This document shows positions 18,679 through 27,612 of a stretch of DNA of 64,000 nt, piece by piece. A model generated the notes under the pieces. The model did no database searches. It saw nothing but the letters and a program-made list of their open reading frames with translations, and was not told where the DNA came from. Origin of the DNA: Ahrensia sp. (GTDB lineage: Bacteria > Pseudomonadota > Alphaproteobacteria > Rhizobiales > Rhizobiaceae); NCBI GenBank assembly GCA_002706335.1, contig PAKZ01000039.1, forward strand, positions 86,520-150,519. Direction: 5' to 3'. The number at the start of each line of letters is the position of its first letter. The first letter of the stretch is position 1. The translations under genes were made by a program, and so were the position numbers.

Positions 18679-19632
18679 CTAATCGCCGTCCTTCACATTG
18701 ACGCCGGCGATTTCCGGATGGCGCCCGAAGTCAGGGGCGTCGACCTCCTGTCCGGCCTCGATGATCGAGCGGCGCACTGCGCGGGTTCGGGTGAACATGT
18801 CGAACAATTTGTCGCCATCGCCCCAGCGGATCGCCCGTTGCAGTGAGGCAAGGTCTTCGGAGAACCGTCCCAGCATCTCCAGGATCGCGTCCCGGTTGGA
18901 AAGACAGACGTCGCGCCACATTGTCGGGTCAGACGCGGCGAGACGCGTGAAGTCGCGAAAACCCGATGCGGAATATTTGATGACTTCCGACTTCGATACC
19001 GCTTCGAGGTCGTCCGCCGTGCCAACGATATTGTAGGCGATGATATGCGGCAGATGCGAGACGATGGCGAGCACACGGTCGTGATGCTCCGGGTCCATGG
19101 TCTCGACCTTTGAGCCGCAGGCGGTCCAGAAATCGGTCAGCTTCGCAACCGCTGCGGGATCGGCATCCGGCAACGGCGTCAGGATTGTCCAGCGGCCCTC
19201 GAACAGCGAAGCAAAGCCGGCATCGGGGCCGGAATGCTCCGTTCCGGCGATCGGATGACCGGGGATGAAATGAACGCCTTTGGGCACGTGCGGCGCGACA
19301 TCGCTGACGACGGTGCCCTTGGTCGAGCCGACATCGGTCAGGATCGCGCCGTTTTGCAGATGGGGGCCGATTTCCGCTGCCACCGGTCCGCAGGCGCCGA
19401 CAGGGATTGAGAGGATGACCAGATCGGCCCCCTTCACCGCTTCGGTGGCGTCCGTCTCGTAGCGGTCGCCGAGCCCCAGCTCTTCCGCGCGTTTGAGCGT
19501 TTCGGCGCGGCGCGTCTGGACGACGATCTCGCCGGCGAGGCCCTTGCGTCGGATGGCATGCGCCAGCGACGAGCCGATCAGGCCAATGCCGATCAGCGCG
19601 ACGCGCGCGAAAAGCGGTTCCTTGTCGGCCAT
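18679..19632 (-). CDS. tyrC: Prephenate/arogenate dehydrogenase
   Basis: A 317-residue NAD(P)-dependent enzyme of tyrosine synthesis. The dinucleotide-binding motif is IGIGLIGSSLAHAI at residues 14-27. The substrate site shows HFIPGHPIAGTEHSG and the helical C-terminal half is standard. It lies three bases after hisC on the same strand. The hisC-tyrC pair is conserved in rhizobia, where HisC-type aminotransferases can also act on aromatic amino acids. Confidence 0.94.
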   Translation of the reverse strand: MADKEPLFARVALIGIGLIGSSLAHAIRRKGLAGEIVVQTRRAETLKRAEELGLGDRYETDATEAVKGADLVILSIPVGACGPVAAEIGPHLQNGAILTDVGSTKGTVVSDVAPHVPKGVHFIPGHPIAGTEHSGPDAGFASLFEGRWTILTPLPDADPAAVAKLTDFWTACGSKVETMDPEHHDRVLAIVSHLPHIIAYNIVGTADDLEAVSKSEVIKYSASGFRDFTRLAASDPTMWRDVCLSNRDAILEMLGRFSEDLASLQRAIRWGDGDKLFDMFTRTRAVRRSIIEAGQEVDAPDFGRHPEIAGVNVKDGD

Positions 19633-19635
19633 CGT

Positions 19636-20751
19636 TCAGGCGCGGCCCATGAACTCGGTCAGTGCGGCGATGACGCCCTCGTTAGCCTCCGCCGTGCCGA
19701 TCGTCATGCGCAAGGCGTTCGGCAGGCCGTAGGCGGCGACGGCGCGCAGCACATAGCCGCGTTCGGTCAGATATGCGTCCGCCGCTTCGGCCGAATGCGC
19801 CGGATCGTTCTCGGGGAAATGGATCAGGATGAAGTTGCCGACGCTCGGAGTCACTTTCAGCCCGATCCCGTTTAGCGCGTCGCTGACCACCGGCAGCCAT
19901 TTCTCGTTGAACAGCGCGGCTTCGTCGACATGCCGGCGGTCGCGGATCGCCGCCGAACCGGCCGAGATCGCCGCCGAATTCAGGTTGAACGGGCCGCGAA
20001 CTCGGTTGAGCGCGTCGACGATGTGGGCCGGACCGTACAACCAGCCAATGCGCAGCGCCGCAAGGCCGTGGATCTTCGAGAAGGTCCGCGTCATCACGAC
20101 ATTCTCGTTGTCGGAAACCAGCTCGACGCCGGCCGAATAGTCGTTGCGGCGTACATATTCCGCATAAGCGGCGTCAATCACCAGCAGGACGTTTTTCGGC
20201 AGGCCGGCCTGAAGGCGTTTGACTTCCGACTCCGGAATGTAGGTGCCGGTCGGATTGTTCGGATTGGCGAGGAATACCATTCGCGTGCGCTCGGTGACGC
20301 GCTCGAGGATGGCGTCGACGTCGGCGCACAGATCGGTCTCCGGCGCGACGACCGGGATCGCGCCATTGGCGAGGATCTGGATCTTGTAGACGAGGAATCC
20401 GTGCTGGGTGAAAATCGCCTCGTCGCCGGGCCTGAGATAAATATGGGCAAGCAGTCCGAGCAGTTCGTCGGAACCGTTGCCGCAGATCAGGTTGTCCGGA
20501 TTGAGACCATGCGTCTCGGCAATCGCCTTGCGCAGTTCGTTGGACGCTCCGTCGGGATAGAATTCCAGCGTGTCGGCCTCGGCCTTGTAGGCATCGATGG
20601 CCGCCGGGCTGGCGCCGAGCGGCGACTCGTTGGACGACAGCTTGTGCAGCTTGACGCCCTCCTTTGCCTTGCTCTTGCCCGGCACATAGGCCGCGATGTC
20701 CATGACGCCGGGATTGGGGAGGGGACGCAACGGGGTTTCGGACGCGGACAT
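19636..20751 (-). CDS. hisC: Histidinol-phosphate aminotransferase
   Basis: A 371-residue fold-type I PLP enzyme. The PLP lysine lies in [27 protein letters not shown] and [11 protein letters not shown] are also present. The reaction is imidazole-acetol phosphate to histidinol phosphate. Given the tight link to tyrC, an additional role in tyrosine or phenylalanine transamination is plausible but not shown. Confidence 0.94.
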   Translation of the reverse strand: MSASETPLRPLPNPGVMDIAAYVPGKSKAKEGVKLHKLSSNESPLGASPAAIDAYKAEADTLEFYPDGASNELRKAIAETHGLNPDNLICGNGSDELLGLLAHIYLRPGDEAIFTQHGFLVYKIQILANGAIPVVAPETDLCADVDAILERVTERTRMVFLANPNNPTGTYIPESEVKRLQAGLPKNVLLVIDAAYAEYVRRNDYSAGVELVSDNENVVMTRTFSKIHGLAALRIGWLYGPAHIVDALNRVRGPFNLNSAAISAGSAAIRDRRHVDEAALFNEKWLPVVSDALNGIGLKVTPSVGNFILIHFPENDPAHSAEAADAYLTERGYVLRAVAAYGLPNALRMTIGTAEANEGVIAALTEFMGRA

Positions 20752-20835
20752 CGCTTCGGACTTTCCTGTAAATGAGGTGCGATTGCAGACCGCAGGGCAA
20801 TAGCGCCCGCCCGTGCAAATGTCGAGAAGTTCGGT

Positions 20836-21567
20836 TCAGTCGAATGCGCGCGCCGCGCCCTGCGGGGCGAGCACCGGAACGAATACTCTGCGCGACTGGC
20901 GCGCGGCGACCGGCAGGCCCTGGAACATGCGCTTGTGCGCCTCGATGACCAGCACGCCGGAGAAGACCGGCCAGAAGCGCAATCCCATCCGTTCGATCTG
21001 GTAGGAAATGCGCAATAGCGAGCGCACCCTGACCGGCGGGAAAGCCAGCGCTTCCGTCATCGCGCCCGGCGTGAAATTGGCCTCGCGCAGCAGCTTGGTG
21101 ATCTGCCCGCGCGAGAAGGGCCGGCCGGTGCCGAAGGGCGTGTGTTCGAACCGCGCCCACATGCCGCGGCGGTTCGGCACGACGAGGACCAGCTTCCCGT
21201 TCGGGGCGAGCACCCGCCACGCCTCCATCAGCGTCTCGCGCGGATTTTCGGCATGTTCCAGCGCATGCACCATGAGTATGCGGTCGATGGCGGAATCGGG
21301 CAGCGGCAGTTCCTCGTCGAAGACCAGCGCCGAGCGCGACGGGCCGTTGCGCGGCCATTTGATCGCGCCTTGCGCCGCCAGCATGAAGGACAGCGTGCGT
21401 TCCGTATCGCCCTCGAAGCGGTCGAGCCAGGGACGCGCATAGCCGAGCCCGAGCAGCCGCTCATTCGGCATGGGCGACCAGATGCGCGTCAGTCCCATGC
21501 CGATGGAACGTGTCGCCATCTCGCCGAGCAGGCTGTGATAGAAGCTGCGGATCTCTACGATATCCAT
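20836..21567 (-). CDS. SAM-dependent class I methyltransferase
   Basis: 243 residues from ATG 21567. A Rossmann-like core carries LPDSAIDRILMVHALEHAENP and a RVLAPNGKLVLVVPNRRGMWAR block typical of the Methyltransf_11 group. The glycine-rich SAM loop is degenerate (LLGLGYARPW). The frame is open to 22020, but that part is antisense to gloB and not conserved-looking. The substrate is unknown. It is divergent from gloB, a pairing common in rhizobia. Confidence 0.88.
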   Translation of the reverse strand: MDIVEIRSFYHSLLGEMATRSIGMGLTRIWSPMPNERLLGLGYARPWLDRFEGDTERTLSFMLAAQGAIKWPRNGPSRSALVFDEELPLPDSAIDRILMVHALEHAENPRETLMEAWRVLAPNGKLVLVVPNRRGMWARFEHTPFGTGRPFSRGQITKLLREANFTPGAMTEALAFPPVRVRSLLRISYQIERMGLRFWPVFSGVLVIEAHKRMFQGLPVAARQSRRVFVPVLAPQGAARAFD

Positions 21568-21669
21568 ATGCACTCGCGTCACGCTCCCGCCGGTTGCGTC
21601 CACCTCCGACAGGTGCAACAAATCCCGTCGCGGGGCAATGGCCGCGATCATGAAAGGGAGTATGCCAGG

Positions 21670-22434
21670 GTGTTGCAGATCGAACAGTTCATGTGCCTGT
21701 CGGACAATTTCGGCGTGCTCATTCACGATCCGGAAAGCGGGCGGACCGCGAGCGTCGACGCGCCCGAAGCGGCTGCAATCGTCGATCGGCTCGAGGCGAA
21801 GGGCTGGACGCTGACGGATATCATGACAACCCATCACCATCATGACCATGTCGGTGGCAATCTCGAGCTCAAGGAGCGTTTCGGCTGCCGCATCACGGGG
21901 CCGAAGGGCGAGGCCGACAAGATCCCCGGCATCGACGAAGCGGTCGGCGAGGGCGACGTCTTCTCCTTCGGTGCGTTCGATTTCGAGGTCATCGAGACGC
22001 CCGGGCACACCGCCGGGCATATCGTCTATTATTCGCCGAAGGCCGGGCTGCTGTTCGCCGGCGACACGCTGTTCTCGATGGGCTGCGGGCGGCTGTTCGA
22101 GCGCGGCGCGGCGGAGATGTGGTCAGGGCTTTCGAAGCTGAAAGCGCTGCCGGCGGAAACGATGCTCTATTGCGGTCACGAATATACGCTTGCCAATGCC
22201 CGCTTCGCGCTGTCCGTCGATCCGGACAATCAGGCGCTTCAGGCGCGGTCCGCCACGGTCGAGCGCCTGCGCTCCCAAGGCAAGCCGACCCTGCCCATGC
22301 CGCTGGCGACGGAGTTCAAGACGAACCCTTTCCTGCGGCCCGACGATCCGGCGATCCGCGCCCATCTCGGCATGGCGGACGCCAGCGACGAGGACGTCTT
22401 CGCCGAGATCCGCAAGCGCAAGGACAACTTCTGA
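21670..22434 (+). CDS. gloB: Hydroxyacylglutathione hydrolase (glyoxalase II)
   Basis: A 254-residue metallo-beta-lactamase-fold enzyme that releases D-lactate from S-lactoylglutathione. The metal motif THHHHDHVGGN lies near residue 55, with later GHTAGH and the CGHEYT block. The GTG at 21670 follows GGGAG by nine bases and yields the usual start (LQIEQFMCLSDNFGVL). A cupin gene follows seven bases later. Confidence 0.95.
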   Translation: MLQIEQFMCLSDNFGVLIHDPESGRTASVDAPEAAAIVDRLEAKGWTLTDIMTTHHHHDHVGGNLELKERFGCRITGPKGEADKIPGIDEAVGEGDVFSFGAFDFEVIETPGHTAGHIVYYSPKAGLLFAGDTLFSMGCGRLFERGAAEMWSGLSKLKALPAETMLYCGHEYTLANARFALSVDPDNQALQARSATVERLRSQGKPTLPMPLATEFKTNPFLRPDDPAIRAHLGMADASDEDVFAEIRKRKDNF

Positions 22435-22441
22435 GGCCGCC

Positions 22442-22894
22442 ATGCAGAATCTCGCCGCCGAGCGGATCAAGAAGGAACTCGGCCTGAAGCCTCATCCGGA
22501 AGGCGGCTGGTATGCCGAGTCGTTCCGCGACAAGGAGGGCGCGGATGGGCGCGGACATTCCACCGCGATCTATTTCCTGCTGGAAGCCGGCGATGTGTCG
22601 CACTGGCATCGCGTCACCGACGCGGCGGAAGTCTGGCATTTCTATGCCGGCGCGCCGCTGGTGATCACCCTGTCGAAGAACGGCCATGACGCGCAGGCCT
22701 TCCGGCTCGGGGCCAATCTCTCGATGGGCGAGCGTCCGCAGATCGTCGTGCCGGCCAATTGCTGGCAGACGGCGACCTCGCTCGGCGCGTGGACGCTGGT
22801 CGGCTGCACGGTCGCGCCGGGCTTCGATTTCGCGAAATTCGAACTCGCCCCGCCCGACTGGCGGCCGACGCCGCGCGCGCCGAGGGGGAGCTAG
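22442..22894 (+). CDS. DUF985 cupin family protein
   Basis: A 150-residue small cupin with EGGWYAESFRD, STAIYFLLEAGDVSHWHRVTDAAEVWHFYAG and a C-terminal GCTVAPGFDF block, the DUF985 pattern. The activity is unknown, but the conserved His residues could bind a metal. It is downstream of gloB. Its TAG overlaps the stop of the convergent lysoplasmalogenase-like gene. Confidence 0.9.
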   Translation: MQNLAAERIKKELGLKPHPEGGWYAESFRDKEGADGRGHSTAIYFLLEAGDVSHWHRVTDAAEVWHFYAGAPLVITLSKNGHDAQAFRLGANLSMGERPQIVVPANCWQTATSLGAWTLVGCTVAPGFDFAKFELAPPDWRPTPRAPRGS

Positions 22895-23571
22895 GCCAGA
22901 AACACGCCCAGCACGCCGAACAGGATCAGCACCTGCGCGGCGAAATAGGTGATCCAGACCGCCGGGCCGGCGAATTGCCGGAACGGACTTTCCGCCTTCA
23001 TCAGGAAGCGTTCCGCAGCGAGGATCGAGTCGGAGACCATGAAGCACGCCGCGCCTGCGACGATCAGACCCGCGCCGTTCCACAGCGAGGCCAGTCCCAT
23101 GATCAGGATCACGGCGACATAGGCGGTTACCGGCCAGCGCAACTCCCCTGTAACGGGAAACAGCCTGCGGCCCATGCCGAGCGCGACCGCCACCATTGCG
23201 ACGCCCACAATTGCCAGCGTCCATTGGGGCAACGCGTTGTCTGGCTGGGGAAGCGCGACGAAGAGGACGACATAAGCGATATGGCCGGCCAGGAATGCCC
23301 CCAGCCCGGCCAGGAAGAAGCGCTTGTCCATCTGTTCGATGGCGAGGAAGAAATCGCCTGCCGCGCACAGCATCAACGCCAGCGTCAGGAGCCACGGTCC
23401 GCCGGCCGAGGCCGACAGGCCGGCCAGCATCGTCACCGACAAGGTTTTCGCGACGACCTTCAGCGGCGTGTTACGGCGTTGTCCGTAGAACATGTATCCG
23501 GCCGCCAGCAGCAGGGCGAGCAGCAGCGTGCCGTTCTCGGTGTTGGTCACTCCGCCTTCAAATGGCAGCAT
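22891..23571 (-). CDS. YhhN-family lysoplasmalogenase-like membrane protein
   Basis: 226 residues and about eight membrane segments, with the YhhN/TMEM86 motifs CAAGDFFLA and CFMVSDSILA (conserved Asp residues). TMEM86 relatives cleave lysoplasmalogens. The bacterial role is less clear. It overlaps the upstream EamA transporter gene by 14 bases. Confidence 0.88.
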   Translation of the reverse strand: MLPFEGGVTNTENGTLLLALLLAAGYMFYGQRRNTPLKVVAKTLSVTMLAGLSASAGGPWLLTLALMLCAAGDFFLAIEQMDKRFFLAGLGAFLAGHIAYVVLFVALPQPDNALPQWTLAIVGVAMVAVALGMGRRLFPVTGELRWPVTAYVAVILIMGLASLWNGAGLIVAGAACFMVSDSILAAERFLMKAESPFRQFAGPAVWITYFAAQVLILFGVLGVFLA

Positions 23572-24484
23572 TCTTCCTCCTCCGCGCCAGCAGCAGATCC
23601 TTCGCCGCGATCGCCGCGCCGCCGGTGATCAGCAGGCAGGCAAGTGCGATCGCCCAACTCGCCTGCGACATCCCGACGGCGATCAGGATGATGGTCGAAA
23701 ACAGCGGCGCCGCATAGCTCGACGCGCCGAGCACCTGGATGTCGCCATGCTTGACGCCGTAATCCCAGAAATAGAAGGCCGCGCCGACCGGCAGCGCCCC
23801 GAGCCCGATGACCGCGAGCCACTGCGTCATGCCTTGAGGCCATATAGTCGTTTCCAGCGCCAGATGGGCGAGCGCCGACAGGATCGCCGTCGCCAGGCAA
23901 TACCAGGCGACGATGTCGGTGGGCACAGCGGAAAAGCGCCGCGACAGCAGCGAATAGGAGGACCATGTGAACGCCGCGACAATGGCGATGGCGTAGCCGT
24001 AGAGATATTCCGTCTTCAGCGAGAAGCCTTCCCCGCCCGTGACGATCAGCGCAGTGCCGGCAAAACCGCAGATGACGCCGACAAGGTGGTGCCAGCCGAG
24101 CCGTTCGCCGGGCATCAGGGCCGAGCCGGTGACGATCAGCATCGGCCAGAGATAGCAGATCAGGCTCGCCTCGACCGCCGGCGTATGGCGCAAGGCGGTA
24201 AAATAGAGGAAGTGGTAGCCGAACAGGCCGCCGATGCCGAGCGCATAGGCCTGCCACGGAATGGCCGCGCGCTGCGCCCGACGGATCTTCCGGCGGCGAT
24301 TGGCGGCAAAGCCGATGGCCGCGCCGATGGCAAAGCACATGGCCGAAAGCTGGAAGGGCGGAACGGCGCCCGAGGCGGCGGTGAACAGGGCGAGCAGCGC
24401 CCACATCAGGACCGCGCTGAAGCCGATCAGCGTGGCGATGAAGCGCTTGCGGTCCGGGGTCTGTTCGGCGGCGATCTCACTCAT
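23558..24484 (-). CDS. EamA/DMT family transporter, YddG-like
   Basis: 308 residues with ten predicted membrane segments in two EamA repeats. The overall pattern resembles YddG aromatic amino-acid exporters. The substrate is inferred only at that level. It is coupled by overlap to the downstream YhhN-like gene. Confidence 0.85.
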   Translation of the reverse strand: MSEIAAEQTPDRKRFIATLIGFSAVLMWALLALFTAASGAVPPFQLSAMCFAIGAAIGFAANRRRKIRRAQRAAIPWQAYALGIGGLFGYHFLYFTALRHTPAVEASLICYLWPMLIVTGSALMPGERLGWHHLVGVICGFAGTALIVTGGEGFSLKTEYLYGYAIAIVAAFTWSSYSLLSRRFSAVPTDIVAWYCLATAILSALAHLALETTIWPQGMTQWLAVIGLGALPVGAAFYFWDYGVKHGDIQVLGASSYAAPLFSTIILIAVGMSQASWAIALACLLITGGAAIAAKDLLLARRRKNAAI

Positions 24485-24545
24485 GACTTCCCGTCGCCGG
24501 GCGCGAGCCCAAAGTCAAGCTCTCCGCAAGCGCCGGTCGGGCCGC

Positions 24546-25328
24546 CTATTTCGCCAGGATCTCGAAACGCGTCGCATAGACGCGCACCGGGCCGATCTGG
24601 GTGGAGGCGGTCGCCCGGAGCGGGGCGTAGACGCCGGTGCCTTCGATCGTGGCGAAGGCGACGTCCATACGTCCCTTTTCGCGCAGCCAGGCGATCTCCT
24701 TGCGGCTCTTGTGGTAGCCGGAAACCGGTTCGAACGTCGCCCGGCACATCACGGCGTCGCCGGTCCGACCGCCGATGGACCAGGGGACGATCCGCAGGAA
24801 GGCGAGCTTTACGTCGAGGCGCATGGCGCCGTCGAAGATCCGGACGGTACGGTTGCAGACCTCGCCAGGCGCGTTCGCCCGGATGAGGAGGGCGCTGATT
24901 GGATCGCTTGCGCCTTTCAGTTGCGCGGCGGTCACCTCGATCCAGTCTTTTCGTTTCTTGACCTTCGGCTCGTTGACCGTCGAGGCGACGCCGCCATTGG
25001 CGAAGCCGATCTCGGTCCGCTGTTTCTCGTCGCCGGAGGTGTAGTTCAGCGTGAACTCGCGCGCCGCGATGCGGTCAGCGACGATGTTCCCCGTGACGGT
25101 CACGCTGCCGCTGGTCGGCTGGAACAACGCCAGCAGTCCCCTGGCCGTCATCGTGCCCGTCATCTTGAAATGATCCGACCCGATCTCGGTTTCGAAGCGC
25201 GACGTGCCGACGGGCAGTCCGAGTACGGTGATCGCGTATTCGGACCGGTAGACCGTCGTGTCGGCGCTGGAAATTCCTGGGTGAAGGGCGGCGCAAAGAA
25301 AGAGGGCCGCTGCAAGCGTCCGGCGCAT
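24546..25328 (-). CDS. DUF3108 family exported protein
   Basis: 260 residues from ATG 25328, with a Sec signal peptide (RRTLAAALFLCAALHPGISSA) and a beta-rich periplasmic domain typical of DUF3108. The frame continues upstream to 25586, but that overlaps the rpmB start region. The position upstream of rpmB is conserved in rhizobia. Function is unknown. Confidence 0.88.
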   Translation of the reverse strand: MRRTLAAALFLCAALHPGISSADTTVYRSEYAITVLGLPVGTSRFETEIGSDHFKMTGTMTARGLLALFQPTSGSVTVTGNIVADRIAAREFTLNYTSGDEKQRTEIGFANGGVASTVNEPKVKKRKDWIEVTAAQLKGASDPISALLIRANAPGEVCNRTVRIFDGAMRLDVKLAFLRIVPWSIGGRTGDAVMCRATFEPVSGYHKSRKEIAWLREKGRMDVAFATIEGTGVYAPLRATASTQIGPVRVYATRFEILAK

Positions 25329-25430
25329 GGCGTATGACCTTTGATGTGTCCCTTCGCCGCGGGCTTTGCGGCGCAATCGCGGCATTTCCGTGATCTTTCG
25401 CATCGGGACACGCAAAATCGCCCATGACGG

Positions 25431-25459
25431 TTGACGAAAATGCCGGTTGTCACTATAGC
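25431..25459 (+). promoter_or_regulatory. Sigma-70-type promoter of rpmB
   Basis: TTGACG at 25431-25436 and TATAGC at 25454-25459 are separated by 17 bases, a near-consensus housekeeping promoter about 115 bases before rpmB. Confidence 0.6.
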
Positions 25460-25573
25460 ACCGTGACTTTTCCGCAGATGACGTTTGTCTCCGGCGACGC
25501 CGCCAAGTACGGCGCGACAGGAAACGACGTTGGAGCTGTGGTTCGTAGCAACCGAATTCGAAGGTGGAAACCC

Positions 25574-25867
25574 ATGTCTCGCGCATGCGAATTGACCGGC
25601 AAGGCAGTCCAGTCCGGCAACAATGTGAGCCACGCCAACAACAAGACCCGGCGCCGGTTCCTTCCCAATCTCTGCCACGTCACGCTGATGTCCGAGGCGC
25701 TCGGCCAGAGCTACCGTTTCAAGGTTTCTGCTTCGGCGCTGCGCACGGTCGAGCATCGCGGCGGCCTCGACGCCTTCCTCGCCAAGGCGAAGGAAACCGA
25801 ACTGTCGCAGCGCGCCCGTCTGCTGAAGCGTCAGATCGCCAAGAAATCCGCTGGCCAGGCCGCCTGA
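25574..25867 (+). CDS. rpmB: 50S ribosomal protein L28
   Basis: A 97-residue L28 of the type without zinc-binding cysteines. It begins [20 protein letters not shown] and contains [11 protein letters not shown]. It has its own promoter upstream and a strong terminator downstream, so it appears to be a single-gene transcript. Confidence 0.98.
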   Translation: MSRACELTGKAVQSGNNVSHANNKTRRRFLPNLCHVTLMSEALGQSYRFKVSASALRTVEHRGGLDAFLAKAKETELSQRARLLKRQIAKKSAGQAA

Positions 25868-25895
25868 TTCAAGGCGTCTGACAACGTAATATTCG

Positions 25896-25923
25896 CAGGC
25901 CGGTTCGCCGGCCTGTTTCGTTT
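25896..25923 (+). terminator. Rho-independent terminator of rpmB
   Basis: A perfect 8-bp stem (CAGGCCGG with CCGGCCTG) closed by a TTCG tetraloop is followed by TTTCGTTT. It lies 28 bases after the rpmB stop. Confidence 0.92.
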
Positions 25924-25959
25924 GGCACTCCAACTGGTGGCATCACCCAGGATAAAAAA
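25912..25959 (+). promoter_or_regulatory. Possible preQ1-I-like riboswitch leader
   Basis: The short leader of a predicted queuosine-precursor transporter ends in CACCC-AGG-ATAAAAAA directly before the ATG. This resembles the 3' half of preQ1-I aptamers. CCTG at 25912-25915 could pair with CAGG at 25950-25953, and the same AGGA is the likely ribosome-binding site. The loop is longer than in the classic aptamer, and the CCTG is shared with the rpmB terminator, so this is only a candidate. Confidence 0.3.
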
Positions 25960-26601
25960 ATGCGTAAGGCACAGTCTTATCTTCCGTTCATTCTCGCGAT
26001 GTGCGCGGTCGTCGCCGCATCGAACTATCTTGTCCAGTTCCCGGTCCAGGCGACGCTCGGCGGTATCAATCTCGCCGATCTTCTAACCTGGGGCGCGTTC
26101 ACCTATCCCGTCGCCTTCCTTGTCACCGATCTGACAAACCGGCGCTTCGGCCCGGCCGCGGCGCGCGTCGTCGTGATCTCCGGTTTCGTCCTTGCCGTCG
26201 CCCTTTCGATCTGGCTGGCGACGCCGCGCATCGCCATCGCGTCGGGCTCGGCCTTCCTGGTCGCGCAGCTTCTCGATGTCGCCGTGTTCCAGCGCCTGCG
26301 CCAGTCGGCCTGGTGGAAGGCCCCGCTGATCTCATCGCTGATCGGATCGGTGATCGACACCATCCTGTTCTTCGGCGTCGCGTTTTCCGCCGGCTTCGCC
26401 TTCCTCGATACCGGGTTCGGCCTTGAAGACGGTTCGCTCGCCTTCCCGGTGCCGTTTCTCGGAATCGGCGGCGAGGTGCCGCTGTGGCTGTCGCTGGGCG
26501 CCGGCGATTTCTGCGTGAAGATCCTCGTCGCGCTGGTGTTGCTCGCGCCCTATCGGGTGCTGCGCGGCCTTATCATGGACCGCTCCACGGTTCCCGCCTG
26601 A
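25960..26601 (+). CDS. Queuosine precursor transporter (YhhQ/VUT family)
   Basis: A 213-residue inner-membrane protein with about six TM segments. The motif FPVQATLGGINLADLLTWGAFTYPVAFLVTDL and LISSLIGSVIDTILFF are typical of the vitamin uptake-like YhhQ family, which imports preQ0/preQ1 for tRNA queuosine. A short A-rich leader with a possible preQ1 element precedes it. Confidence 0.92.
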   Translation: MRKAQSYLPFILAMCAVVAASNYLVQFPVQATLGGINLADLLTWGAFTYPVAFLVTDLTNRRFGPAAARVVVISGFVLAVALSIWLATPRIAIASGSAFLVAQLLDVAVFQRLRQSAWWKAPLISSLIGSVIDTILFFGVAFSAGFAFLDTGFGLEDGSLAFPVPFLGIGGEVPLWLSLGAGDFCVKILVALVLLAPYRVLRGLIMDRSTVPA

Positions 26602-26604
26602 TCG

Positions 26605-27612
26605 TCAGGACGGCGCGCCGTCCTGTCCCACCAGCCGGAACTCCAGCAGCAAATTGCGCTGCAGGATGGAATGGTTGTCGTCGGAAACCAGCGTAAGGCG
26701 CGGCGTGCCGTCGGGATCGATGGTGATGGAGAGACCTTCCATATTGTCGATCTGGTAGAGCAGATCGGCCTCCAGAAGGATTTCGCCGTCCACCGTCGCG
26801 CCCTTTTCGATATCGGCTCCATGGATCCGGCGCAGCCGCATGCCGATGCCGTCAGATATGTTGAAGCGCCGTTCGAGCAGGATTATGTCGCCGTCGGGGA
26901 GGAAATCGCCATCGGTGATGTCGAATTCGCCGACTCGTTTCACCGAGAATTCGAAGCTCGATCCGTCCTTGCGCCGGACGAAGGCCATGATGTTGCGGTT
27001 TCGGTCGAGGCTTTTTTCGCTGATCCCGACCAGCGCGCCGGCATAGGGCAGCCCTTCCGGCGCGACGGCGATCGTCTCGAAACCGCGATTGCTGCGCAGT
27101 TCGCGCAAATCCACCGGCGGCTCGTATTGGCGCTGCAGAACCGGAAATCCATCGTCGCCGCGTTTCAGCTCGGCGATCCGGTGCACGCGTTCGAAACTCA
27201 CATAGACGTCATCGCCGGATACCGTCATTCCCTCGGCGTCGGTCAGCCATTTGCCCTCGCCGAATTCGCTCATTTCCCGCATGGAGACATCGGTTAGCCC
27301 GGTCGCGCGTCCGGTCGCGTCGCGCTCGATGCGGCCCTTGTACCAGAAACCCGTATCGGCGACGCCGAGAATGCTCGATTGGTCGCCGAAGACATGGATT
27401 GCGGACAGACCGCCGAAATGGCGTGACGAGGCGTTCATCTCCAGGCCGCCGGCGAATTCGAGCTCGCCGAAGCGCTGTTGGCTGGAGCCGATGCGGAAAT
27501 CGGCGATCGGACGCGATGTCACGTCCATCTCGATGGTATCGGGCGCGGCTCCGGCGGCTGACGCGGCGAACAGGACGGCAAGCCCGAGGGCGCGCAGCGG
27601 GCGAAGCAGCAT
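26605..27612 (-). CDS. Esterase-like/phytase-like secreted protein
   Basis: 335 residues from ATG 27612. A signal peptide (LLRPLRALGLAVLFAASAAGA) precedes a beta-propeller-like domain with FGGLSAIHVFGD, DAEGMTV, NRGFETIAVAPEG and DNMEGLSI blocks, the COG4246 'esterase-like activity of phytase' pattern. The substrate is unknown. Its ATG overlaps the cobT stop by one base (TGATG). This tail of the cobST locus is common in rhizobia. Confidence 0.88.
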   Translation of the reverse strand: MLLRPLRALGLAVLFAASAAGAAPDTIEMDVTSRPIADFRIGSSQQRFGELEFAGGLEMNASSRHFGGLSAIHVFGDQSSILGVADTGFWYKGRIERDATGRATGLTDVSMREMSEFGEGKWLTDAEGMTVSGDDVYVSFERVHRIAELKRGDDGFPVLQRQYEPPVDLRELRSNRGFETIAVAPEGLPYAGALVGISEKSLDRNRNIMAFVRRKDGSSFEFSVKRVGEFDITDGDFLPDGDIILLERRFNISDGIGMRLRRIHGADIEKGATVDGEILLEADLLYQIDNMEGLSITIDPDGTPRLTLVSDDNHSILQRNLLLEFRLVGQDGAPS

